Positions 10,590 through 21,138 of a stretch of 64,000 nt of DNA are shown piece after piece (positions within the stretch are counted from its first letter, which is position 1; each line of letters starts with the position of its first letter). The translations under genes were made by a program, and so were the position numbers. The DNA is from Neckera pumila. Its lineage: Eukaryota; Streptophyta; Bryopsida; Hypnales; Neckeraceae. The DNA is taken from positions 9,290,211 through 9,354,210 of the forward strand of contig OZ018413.1 of NCBI GenBank assembly GCA_963969595.1, in the 5' to 3' direction. The notes below the pieces were generated by a model. The model saw only the letters and a list, made by a program, of their open reading frames with translations, made no database searches and was not told the origin of the DNA.

Positions 10590-11629
10590 TGTAGACTTCT
10601 AGGTGTTTTAGGAAATATAGTCACAATTGGTATAACATCTATGGAGACGTCATCAGACCAGCCTTTGAAACATGCAAAAAAAATCCTGTTGGACGTATGT
10701 GTGCTGCTCTACAAAAATTTAAATCCAGTGTTTTCAATGTCCTATATAGTTTGTCTTCCCCCCTACCACTCCACTTGTATAAAGAGCCTGTCTTCTCCCC
10801 TCTTTAAAATCACATCAAGTGGCTTTTGAAGCCATATAACATAATTGCCAATTATGACGTATTTTGTATGGCGTATTGTGTATGGTATATCATTTATGAT
10901 GTATAATGTATGGTATATTATGTATGATATACTATATATGACATGTTATATTGGACATTGTGACATGCATGTGGACGTCATATGAGACATGTGAGACTAT
11001 CTATATTAACATCATGCCAAATAGTGCATTCTATGACATGAACGTCTAATGTGACATCATTTTGTTCTCTTAAATCATACCAAACATTGTCAGAAGTATT
11101 CATGATGAAAAGTAGATGTTTACATTGATGTCACAAAAAATCCGGACGTCTAAAGTGATGTCTCAAAATACATCTATGAAAACGTTTAGACGTCTGAGTT
11201 GATGTCTTAGAAAACATACAGATGTCTAAGTTGACGTTTTCAAAGACAACAAGAAAATTCTTAGACAATAAAAAAATATACTGACATGGCATGCCACATC
11301 ATCCTTGCTGGATGCCACGTCACTTTTTCCGCCGCCACATTACGTGCTACCTCATGGATAAAAATGGATGAAAAACATTCCTACATCGCTGCCCGTGTTT
11401 GTGTGGCGCTTAGGTGGCAGCCACATGGTGACCTTTGAGGACCCCGTTGACCCATATTTTTTGGACGTCCGAATTCTAGCACGCTAATGTTTACGTGCAA
11501 AACTAATGTCTTTTGCATATCTCAGGCAACGTGAAATTTTGGATGTTCAAGTTGACATTTCAAGACACCACACAAGACATTAGCACAAAGAATCCGGGGA
11601 ACAGAAAAAGACACAAGTTTCTTCTAGTG
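10590..11629 (-). mobile_element. CACTA-like element fragment, inverted relative to 13155
   Basis: The right edge ends CTTGTGT…; read on the minus strand it begins CACTAGAAGAAACTTGTG, matching CACTATAAGAAACTCG at 13155. Similarity to the element at 13155 runs leftwards through TGGCTGCCAC, repeated GACGTCTAAG/TTGACGT motifs and a run of imperfect GTATGGTATATNATGTATGA repeats (10850-10945). The left boundary is set where similarity to 29620 stops. No matching CACTA end or target duplication was found there, so it may be truncated. Confidence 0.5.
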
Positions 11630-12889
11630 ATAGGAAGATTCTCATGGACCTTCAAAGCTTGAAATACAATAACAAATGGAGCCAAAAGTGCTCCGAAAAC
11701 ACCATAGAGGTTTTTGGCTTCAAACGCCAAAATATCCAAAATAACTTGGACCCACGGACCTCCAAACAAGTATAGGGGTGATTTTAGAGAGGAGAATAGG
11801 GCCCTTATATAGTTTTTTCAAGGGCCCCCTCCCCCCTTAAATTCCTACTAGTAACCTTATTGACTTGGATTTTCATCCTCATCCTCAAAGATTTTCATTT
11901 TAATCCTAAAGTTTTACTTTTTACCATATATGCTGGACAAACATCTGAACTTTTGGAGATCAACTCTAAATGTCACACGGATTGCGTTGTTGGCTCCAAA
12001 TCACCGTTTTCAATCTAAGATTTCTTAAACCTCTATCCAAGGACCAAAAACCCATTGTAGGCTAGTCTAGATTAAAAACCAAGTCGTGGTAAATTCTTAA
12101 ATCTTGGGGTCTCCTATTTTGAGAAAGATAACTAGCCTGGGGTCTTCGGTAGGTGCAAGGGAGTAGAAAAAGACTACTTGTTGGCTTTGTTTTGCCATCA
12201 TATGCCCTCGGAATGCCGGTCAACGTCGAGGGAAACCCGCCACATAATTAATTCCCGAGGAATCTTGCTGGTTTGGATACTTGCCGCTATTGGAATGTGC
12301 GAAACTTATTGGAGCACATTATTAACATAAAACAATTTATTCTAATTTTTAGTGAGATTTTACTGCAACCTGGATAATTTACAAGACATTTTTGTTGCAT
12401 GTTAGAATGGTTGACCGTTTGGAAGAGGTTCTTCTGCAAGTTAGAAGATGCTAGGAATTTTCATGGGACCTCTCAAGGAGTCTTACAAAAGAAGTGTAGG
12501 TGCATTTCCGTACCTGGTATAATTGGTTAGTGGAGATCCAAATTGGCCGTCTTTTTTGAATTGTCAATGGCACGGGAATCTTTTGTAGATGAGGGAATCC
12601 TGACAAATCAATTTCATTGTTGGACTTCTGGCATGGGATTCATCCTAGAATACCATCCTTGGACTGTAGCTTCTTCCATGGGCTTGTCCTGAGTTAGTGA
12701 CTCCTACATGCTAACAATTGGATTTTTTGGAAATTTATCGATCTAATGGAGAATTCAAAATCTAACTCTAGGATCCAACCTAATGGCCTTGCTGTGAAGT
12801 CCTTGGACCAACTTAGCCATGAACTGCCACATTCACGGTGGGATTTAGCCCTTTTGAAGCTATGTGACTCAAATCCAACAAATCCCGCT
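11630..12889. other. Spacer between inverted CACTA-like copies; no gene seen
   Basis: No paralogue in the window and no convincing frame. A GC-richer patch with TATATAG near 11815 does not lead into a coding frame. Similarity to unit 2 resumes at about 12890. Confidence 0.4.
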
Positions 12890-13154
12890 ATTTTGCGATT
12901 TCTATTCTATTTTTAGGCAAGGTTTGGGAAAGTTCTAGGTATAAAATCAAAACTAGACCAAATACTATAAAAGGTATGACACAACCCTATTGTGATTTTA
13001 CACTATTTTTATGGCTTTTTGTATACATTTATCTATTTTAAATTGCAAATTTCAAAAAAAAGAAATCTACAAATCCCAAGTGACAAATTGAGAGCTCACA
13101 TCTGGTAATGTCCCTCTGTTGCTAGTAGTATTGTACTTGTGAAAGGAACAAAGA

Positions 13155-15876
13155 CACTATAAGAAACTCGTATTTTTTTCCAGACATGCGATTTTGACAT
13201 GAGCGCGTCCCTTGCGGTGTCCTCTCGCATCATCGTAGATGTCACTTTTTTTGTGTTATGGCTGATACTCAAAAAACATCAAAAATCTCGGATAACATGG
13301 CTTGATGGTTTTCATGTCAAGGGTTAGATATCAGAAGGGACATGGGTCTAGGGGCTATTGAAATTCAGCTATGTGGCTGCCACGTTAGCGCCATGTCAAC
13401 TACAGAGGCTACGTGTGCAATTTTTTCATCCAACCCGTTGGTGACATGGCAGATGATGTGGCAGATGACGTGTCCACGGGAAAAGTGATGTGGCATCCAC
13501 CAAAGATGACGTGGCACGCCTAATCAACGTAGTTTTATGCTGTCCAGGTGCTTTTTGGGACATTTTTGAAATGTCAAATTAGATGTCCGAATGTTTTTTA
13601 GATGTCAACTTAGACACCTAGATGTTTTTTGCAATGTCAACTTAAACGTCCAAATGTTTTGCGGCGTCATCTTAGACATCCGCATTCCATTATGAACACC
13701 TTAGAAATGTTCATTATGATTTAAATGAACAAAATCATATCACCTTTGATGTTCATATAATTGAATGCACTGTTTAATATGATGTTAATATGGATAGTGA
13801 CACATGTCCTACATAACACACATATGCATTTTATAAAAGCCAATATAGCATATTATACACGATATGACATACATCATACGCCATATACCATACACAATAC
13901 ACTATATATAATATGCCATACATAATACATCATACTTGACAAATACATCACATGGCTTTAAAAATCAGTTATTGTGATGTAAATAGAGAGGACAAGACAA
14001 GCCCTTTGTACAATTGGGGTGCCAAGAGGTAAGACAAACCATATGGAATATATAAAACGCACAAATCGTATTACAAATAAAAGTTGCTTAAGATGTCATG
14101 GAGGACATGCAAGATGTTCCAACAGACATTTTGGTGTTGTTTACAACATTTGTGTTAAGACATCTGTACTCATGAAATAATGTGCAATATGATTATAGCC
14201 TTTGTGCACTACAATAAAGGGCTTACATATGAACACAAAATAATGTACATACTCATATTCTCACAAACATCATTGAAGGTGATATCTAAGTTCAATGGAT
14301 ATCTAGAAATATGTTTGTGGACGTTAATATTAACGTCCATGATTCTAGTGTAGAGAAGGGCACGTCTCTGACGAAAAGCAAGCGCAAAAAAGAGGACAAT
14401 TGCATGTTGGAGATGGCATTGTCATCTCCATTGACATTTGTATAGATGTGTGGATATCAATTTGGACGTCTACCAAGACAGTGCTTAACCCCTAAAATAC
14501 CAAGGCAGTTTCTAGCTCCAAAACCACTGAAAACTACCATTTCTGCTACAATCACTCCCTAAACAAATTTTTTTTTTTAAGAATCTAATGGTAGGATCTT
14601 GAACTTCATTTGTCTAAGGCCATATAATAAAAATTTCATGAAGTTTGACTGTAAGGATTGGAAGATATTGGCATTTGAAGTTGGGAAAAGAAGTTTTTTG
14701 GAACTGCGGCTTGCAATTTCAGATGACTTTGACGGCCATTTGTGGATTTTTTTTGCACTACACACCACAAAGCTAAAAAATTTTGTGTTGCAGATTTGAG
14801 TTGAGAGTTTGGGAAAAAAATTTCAGAATGTCAAAACTTGATTTTCACATATAAAAAACTTGTTGAGTAGAAGTAGGTCCAAAATTGAACAAAACACTAA
14901 ATCATTAATAGCTCTTAGGTGGAATTAAAACACCATAATCCCAATGGTGGGATTGTTCTTGCAAATAAACTTTAGCTTGTCAAAAAAAAATTTGAATTTT
15001 TTTGAAAATTGCATTCAAAAATGAATTCTAAATTTTTTTTTGTAGGCGCTTAGATTGCCCTAAAAAACAAGATTGTCCATAACTTTCTCATATTGAGTCC
15101 AAATAGAATGAATCAAAGCTTCAAATTTAGACAAAAACATGATCTTTGAAGAAAAAAATTGAAAAAAAAAAATTCAATCGTTTAAAGTTTTTTTTTTTCT
15201 GCCCGGCGACTTGCTTTTTTGACTTCGGGTGGCATAACTTTTGCTCCCGGGCACCGATTGAAAAAAAAATTATACTTTTAGAAAGCTAATGTGATTTCCT
15301 ATCTTCAAAAAAGAGTTTAAAAAAATCCGATCAAAATTTCAGGTTGCACGAGCCTGCCCAAAATCCCAAGTGTCCCCCGAGGGGACTTTGGTAGTTTAGG
15401 GGTTAACGTGCATCAAAGCACTCCAGCATGATGACGTGGTGTGCCACGTCAGCACATTTGGATGCCATGTCATCAAATTTCCACATTACCTGCCACGCCG
15501 GACAACTTGGTTAAACTTTTTTCCACGGGCATGCCATTTGGCTACCCCTCTCGTTTTTTTATACCTTGGGCAGGCTTTTTTTTTCACCACCATAAAAATG
15601 ATTGACTTATCTATGGTGAAAACGACCAAGATTGCTGACATGGCAATCCATGTTTTATAGACATTGTAAAAAATAAATACAAGTCTTCAATTGTGTCTAA
15701 AAGAACATCATTGTCTTCCAAAGCGTCACTATGTTTTCATATAAATCTATGGATCCTCAGCCAAACATCCATGAAAATCCAACTCCAGAGGCTGACCGCC
15801 TATAGACAGCATGATGTCCCGTTAGACATCTATGTCCAAGGCTTGACACCCAAAAAGACATGGATTTCTTATAATG
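13155..15876. mobile_element. Non-autonomous CACTA-type element with AGA target duplication
   Basis: The left end is CACTATAAGAAACTCG; the right end, read inward, is CATTATAAGAAATCCATG. The flanks are AGA at 13152-13154 and 15877-15879. The paralogous empty site at about 32268-32280 reads AACAAAGAATACC, with a single AGA, so both edges are exact. CACTA elements duplicate 3 bp. The body has sub-terminal GACGTC-rich repeats (GATGTCNACTTAGAC themes), as is usual in this superfamily, and no transposase. It contains a later TTAA-flanked insertion at 14489-15402; without it the element is about 1.8 kb. Confidence 0.85.
14489..15402. mobile_element. piggyBac-type element nested in the CACTA element
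   Basis: 914 bp. Perfect TTAA lies on both sides (14485-14488 and 15403-15406). The ends are CCCCTAAAATACC and GGTAGTTTAGGGG. Its interior is related to 57454-58382, including GCCCAAAAAACAAGATTGTC and the 'CATAACTTTTGCTCCCGGGC' phrase, but it is more diverged. The overlapping frames at 14577-14799 run in both directions and are AT-rich; they are not called. Confidence 0.8.
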
Positions 15877-17714
15877 AGAATACCAAGAATGATAGATTTG
15901 ATGCATGGATCTAAAACTCTAAGGCTTTCACTACAAGAAAAAGGGGCCCTAAGTAATAGAAGATGAATGCATTCACATTGATTACCACAAAAATAATTTG
16001 TGCTCCATTGAATTGGCAACCCTCTAAACATCAATCAAAATAGTTTTGTTGGTTTGACCCAAAGAAAAATTGCTCAGTTGGTTTGGCAATCTTCTAAATA
16101 TCATTTTCATTTTTTCACAAATTGTAATTTCTATTATTCATTTTATTTCATTAGGGCAAGGTTGGCAAAAAATAATTATTTAAAAGTAAGCCAAAAATAA
16201 AATAAAATGAAGAAAAAAAATTATTGAATTTAGCAGAAACCAAACAACAAAGATATTGCACAAATTGAAAATGTTCAATGTTAGTAGGAAAGTCCAAAAT
16301 AAAGTCCAATGACTATTTACCATCAAGTAATTTTTAAATGGCATGGTGAAAGACTTACTTCAATGACATTTAGTGAGTATGTAGGATAGAGAGGTTGTTT
16401 TTATAATGAAATCCATGATCCGTCATGAATCTTCAAAGGATATGGGACAATTTGAAGATGAGAGCTTCACCGCTCATTGTCAAATTGTAGGAATTGTGTG
16501 CAAAGTAGAATTTCAGACCTCATTTTGGCATAGTAAAATAACTTTTATCAAAATCTTTGAACTAAAAAAAGGCAGGAAATAAACCTAAAATTCATCTCCA
16601 AAAATCCGTTTGAGCTTTCAAGCCTCCAATAAAAAGTTATGGACAAATTTCAGAGATGATGTTTGACATTGTCCAAAAAATTGTTCCTTCCAACCCCTCT
16701 CTAAAATTTGACCATAACTTTTGATTGGAGGCTTAAAGTCTCAAATGTGTTTTTGGAAATGAAAGTTGGTTTGATCATACATATTAACTTAGCTCAAAGT
16801 TTTTTGAAAAAAATTACTCTATACTGCCTAAATGAGGTCTAAATTCTACTTTTTAACCACAATTCTTAGTTTTGACTAAACTATGAGTGGTTGAGCTCCT
16901 ACTAATCCTCATTTACATATCCCATATAGATTATCTTACCTCCTACTTCCCCACTAGTATAAAGACATTGTCCTTTCTTCTCTACCTACACTACAATAAA
17001 TAGTATCATAGTTGAATTGCTTCATATATTGAACTACTTTGAATGTAGTGGTAGATTTTGGCATTCAAAGTTTAATTGCCATATTTGTTGAATTATTTTG
17101 AATATATAGTGCTAAATTTTTTAAGTCAAATTTTTAAGTGTAGAATCTATTTTGGAAACTTTCATTAATTATTGGGCATCAATGTTGGCTATTGATGTAC
17201 AATCTAATTTGCATTGCTGTCTACTGACGTGGTTAGCACCTAGGTTGATCTCTTTCTGTGAAGGACAAGATGAACAATGATTAATTATGACATGGTTCTT
17301 GAAACAGTTGTGGCACATTAGGATTGCCTCCAAGACTCTCAATATTGCAACCAACCCTTGATGGATTTTGCAATCAGCCCTTGGTTGGAAATAGAAAAGT
17401 CTATATGACTAGAAAGGGTAAAACAAAATCTTCATCTAAAAAATTCATAATAAAAACAAAATCTTCTCAAATTCTTTTTGAGAAATTAGAATTAGAAAAA
17501 TTATAAAACCCTTCCGAACACTAGTTTTGCACATAGAAAAATTCCCTCATTGAAGAAATCTGCCCTACAGATATGCGTAATTCTTAAGTGATTGGAAATG
17601 GATTACCTCCCCTAGGATTAGCCTAAGTCTGAGACTTGAGATTATTTTAACTCAAGGTTATTTTATTTTGTTATTTTTGCCATTACGCATACAATAATTA
17701 AACCAATTAGTTGA
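15877..17714. repeat. Unit-1 copy of duplicated intergenic DNA (pairs with 32275-34060)
   Basis: Collinear with 32275-34060 and, for its first ~130 bp, with 63865-64000. It begins just after the CACTA insertion. It carries a CACTACAAGAAAAAGG string at 15929 (copies at 32317 and 63908) that looks like a CACTA terminus, but I could not find a matching other end. No gene is supported. Confidence 0.75.
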
Positions 17715-17866
17715 CTCGCCCCGCCTGCGGGCGCCTTAGTTGTATTTGTATCTTTGCTTGCTTTGTTGTTTTGCTCTTACCCAGGCCATTTGCGGCTAGG
17801 TTCTTGTTTCCTTTTTTCTTGTAGTAAAGGTCTCTTTACTTGTGTAAAAAAAAACCCATTCAGTTG
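17713..17866 (+). mobile_element. Poly(A)-tailed retroposon (SINE or LINE 3' end)
   Basis: About 145 bp present here and absent at the paralogous site near 34078. It starts in a GC-rich CGCCCCGCCTGCGGGCGCC context, is T-rich through the middle, contains CTTACCCAGGCC, and ends GTGTAAAAAAAAA. The flanks are imperfect direct repeats (AATTAGTTGA before, ATTCAGTTGA after), matching single-copy CGATCAGCTGA in unit 2. Poly(A) plus a ~10 bp target duplication indicates target-primed reverse transcription. The family is not recognised. Confidence 0.6.
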
Positions 17867-18488
17867 AAACGGTCAATTCAAAGGCTTCAACACCAATAAA
17901 TAATAGGCACAGCTTAGGTGTCATGTATTGAAATTGTGCATCTTCCATTGAAATTTGCGTTGTGTCTATTGATGTTCAAATTCAGAGTGGAATGCTATTC
18001 CTCACCTCTTTTAATTAAAAAAAGAATGGTTAAAACAATTGCATCAAATAGGAAAATTAGGTTGCTCTACACTAATTTCTCGACATTCTATACTATTAAT
18101 ATCACGACTACAATTACTACAGAAGGATGCAGTGATGTGGGAAACATGTGTGCTGCATGGATTGGTGTACTAATTCATGGGTCAAGATTAGAGAATGGCT
18201 TGTGCCTCCATCTGGACAAGCAATAAGTCATTAGGTAATTGGAGTAACTTCTTAGGGATAAAGCAACCTAATTGTCAAGGCAATCTAATTTTACTATTTA
18301 GTGTACATGATTTGTTTTATTCCACATCTAAAGATCATATATTATATTCACATCTGAGAATAACAAGCAGCTACACTATGAGAGTCTCTATCTTTGAAGC
18401 ATTGGTTAGCTTTTTGAGTGAAGTCTCACTTTATATTCCTCACATGTAAGCTCTGTCAATGCAAAGCTTCTTTTCTTTTGGCCTGAAA

Positions 18489-18781
18489 CATTAGAGGGGT
18501 TTTGGGGCCTTGGAAGACTATTTTAGGCCCGTTCCTTAGTTTGCCCAGATTCAGTGAACAATGGTATGGGCATGTCAGATTTAAAAAAAAAAAAATTAAA
18601 AAATTACCAAAATATCATTTTAAGCAAATTTTTATTTTTTATTTTTTTTCAAAAATGACGTGGCAGATTGGCAGTTGCTTGGCCTCGTCAGCTTGGCCAT
18701 TTGGCAACGTCACAGCATTCTTGCAGAGTTCCCACAGTCTGGAAACTTGCGGTCTCTTAGAGGCCTGAAACTCTTCTAATG
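18489..18781. mobile_element. MITE, ends CATTAGAGG…TCTAATG, with GGCCTC-type subterminal
   Basis: 293 bp with inverted ends ATTAGAGGGG…GGGGCC and AGGCCTGAAACTCTTCTAAT. It is absent from unit 2 near 34995. Direct copies of a ~33 bp host sequence (TGTCAATGCAAAGC…CTTTTGG) lie on both sides, at 18455-18488 and 18784-18815, whereas unit 2 has only one. A relative is at 59339-59613. Confidence 0.65.
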
Positions 18782-19262
18782 CATGTCAATGCAAAGCCTC
18801 CTCCCTTTTGGTCCAAAACATATATTTGTACAAAATCTATAGCTCAATCCTCTCTAATGAGACACTTTGAAATCACACATTCTATGTTTTTATCTAAAAT
18901 TTGTCAGGATATCTATAAATTTGATTGGACAACTTCTACATGCACAACTGTGAACATGCATGAGTACGCTAATAGAAGCATATTTTTCCCTCAAGGTGAA
19001 GTCAATAGAGAAGTATAAAAGCACAAAGGCAAAGCAAATGGGGGAGTATTCTAGATATACATTAGCAACATCAATAGAGAAGTATGTGTGTGTGGATTGT
19101 AAAGAAACAATTTCAATTTCATAGCACAATTCATATATAAGTATTGCTCAATAGGATTCTCCACTGGAATTTTAATTGACTTTCAAATCTAGGGAACCCA
19201 TTTTTAAAGCTAGTTCAGAAACTAGGTAGTCAGTCCAATTTGTGCCCTAATTCAATTATGAA

Positions 19263-20184
19263 CCCCTAAAGTTCCTTGACTATGTTCTCACCCAAAATGC
19301 TCCAAAACTGCCATTTCTAGAACAAGTACCAAATTTTTGAAAAATATCATTTTTGGACACATGTAACCCTAGGATCTTGTAGTAATCTGGTTTGAGAATG
19401 TGTGAAATTTTTTTCAGAAATTTCCATCGTGTAGATTGGAAGATATTAGCGTTGAAGTGGCGAAAGTCCTTTTTTTGGCCCTGAAAAAAACCGGGCAGCT
19501 GCACTTCACAAGGTCAGATTATCATGAAAAAAAATTCTAAAATGGTTGTGCTTCTTTATATTCATTCTTCAAGGCAAGTTGGCTACATGCTTGAAAATTT
19601 TTAGATTATTTGAAGTTGTACAACATATACAAAAAAAATAGTAAGTAGAAAGAAGTAGAGAATGGTTCAAAACACTAAATTGTTAAGAAGTTAGTATGAA
19701 ATTGAAAAATGCCAATCCCAATGGTTGCAATGTTGTAACAAACAATAAACATCCTACCATTCTATTTTTTTTGAAAATATTGAAAATAGAGTGAAACAAA
19801 CAACTTTAAACTTTATTTTAGAGTAGACAATCCAGAACTGCCCGCAAACTAAAAATCCTTGTAACTTTTGACTCATTGATCAAAATGGAATGATTCAAAG
19901 CTTTCCTCGTCTATATAAATCTAATAAACCAATTTCAAATTTTTATTTTTGAAAAAGGTGATTTTTTTTTATCTGCCCGGACTGCTCTAGTTGAGTAATA
20001 GACAACATATTAGGACATAACTTTTGACTCGTATTCCAAATGTCATGAAATTTGGTGCATATGAAAGATATTCCTTGTCCTCACCTTCTATAAAAATTTC
20101 AGCCCAAAATATGCAAATCTCTAGTCACACATACCTGCCCAAAATTTCTATGTTGCCAAAAAACGCATGTTGGTCCTTTAGGGG
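19263..20184. mobile_element. piggyBac-type element with identifiable empty site
   Basis: 922 bp. The left end is CCCCTAAAGTTCC and the right end GGTCCTTTAGGGG. The right TTAA is intact (20185-20188); the left is TGAA (19259-19262). The paralogous locus in unit 2 is uninterrupted with a single TTAA at 35486-35489, so insertion was exact at TTAA and the left copy later mutated. The interior resembles 7783-8700 in inverse orientation. Confidence 0.85.
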
Positions 20185-20635
20185 TTAAACACTTCTTGTG
20201 CTATTATGTACTAATAGTGCATATCTTAAAGTTTCAATTGTGCCTCTATGCACTATTGGTGCATAGTGCTAGAATTAGTTCCAACAGCTAAATTTGTGGC
20301 ACAAATAGGAAGGATTATTTTAGAATTACAATTAAATTCTAAATTGAATAGCCTTGCCATGCACTAACTATGAGATGCACTAGCATCATTTGATTTTGAA
20401 TTGATGGCTTTTTATGGAGGTGATGAGTTGCATTGAAGATGAGACAAATTACTCATATAAAAGAAAAACAATAAATCAATAATTGAATTTTGAGTAAGAT
20501 TAGATTGCTTCAAACACTTTTGTCAGCATTTAAAAATAATATTCTCCATAATTCATAGAGAAGTCTGTCCATGGTCACAATGATCATTCAAAGCCCTTTC
20601 CAGAAGGAAAAAGAGTAACTCTAGTCTTTTGACCA

Positions 20636-20959
20636 CTATGAATGAAGTCTGTTGGAGATAGTTCTACTATCTAAGCCATGTGAAGTTGTTTCCATTGTAA
20701 CAAAGGCTTTTCCATAAGTTTCATAAATTTTTAGAAGCCGCAATTCTTCAAATGATATCTGAGAGCAATTTAGTTCTAAAAATGGGTAAATATCTTGCAT
20801 TGTATATGATATATCTAATGACTTATTAATACATTGGGCTTGATAAAGCTTGTCATGTAAGAGATGCTCCATTTTTATGTTCACTAGCAACAATGCAATG
20901 CAAGTAATTAGAGAAGAATGGAAATTCAAACGTCGGTTTTGATAAATGGGCAATTTCAT
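20636..20959 (-). pseudogene. 107-codon frame, eroding in its paralogues
   Basis: The ATG at 20957-20959 lies inside the inverted end of a MITE. The frame encodes a Leu/Ile-rich acidic-basic mix (MEHLLHDKLYQAQCINKSLD, then ISFEELRLLKIYETYGKAF). Unit 2 keeps a 112-codon version (35915-36253), but most differences between the two change the amino acid. Unit 3 (around 45440-45763) is frameshifted. Lack of purifying selection argues against an active protein. It may be a decayed exon fragment; no family is recognised. Confidence 0.3.
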
Positions 20960-21138
20960 TCAAATGGCGGTATTCCAAGTGCCACTTTGACAATGTGCCA
21001 TTTCACCATCTAGGATAGCTATAGATTTCAGAACGTCCGTTCTAAACCATCTAGGACAAGTATAGATTTGAAACGGCCGTTTTGAAATATTTCCACACCA
21101 TTTCAAAAAAATATCACCATTTTCATGAAATTGCCCAT
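20946..21138. mobile_element. 193 bp MITE, ends ATGGGCAATTTCAT
   Basis: The inverted ends are ATGGGCAATTTCATTCAAAT and the complement of ATTTTCATGAAATTGCCCAT. The interior has an imperfect internal palindrome with CCATCTAGGA…TATAGATTT repeated twice. Equivalent copies: 36240-36433 and 45780-45971. Diverged insertions elsewhere: 42229-42382 and 54456-54609. Confidence 0.7.

Noticed and set aside
11560..11769. 69-codon hydrophobic frame on the minus strand
   Set aside because: Starts at a TTG, crosses a CACTA-like terminus and has no second copy or splice context.
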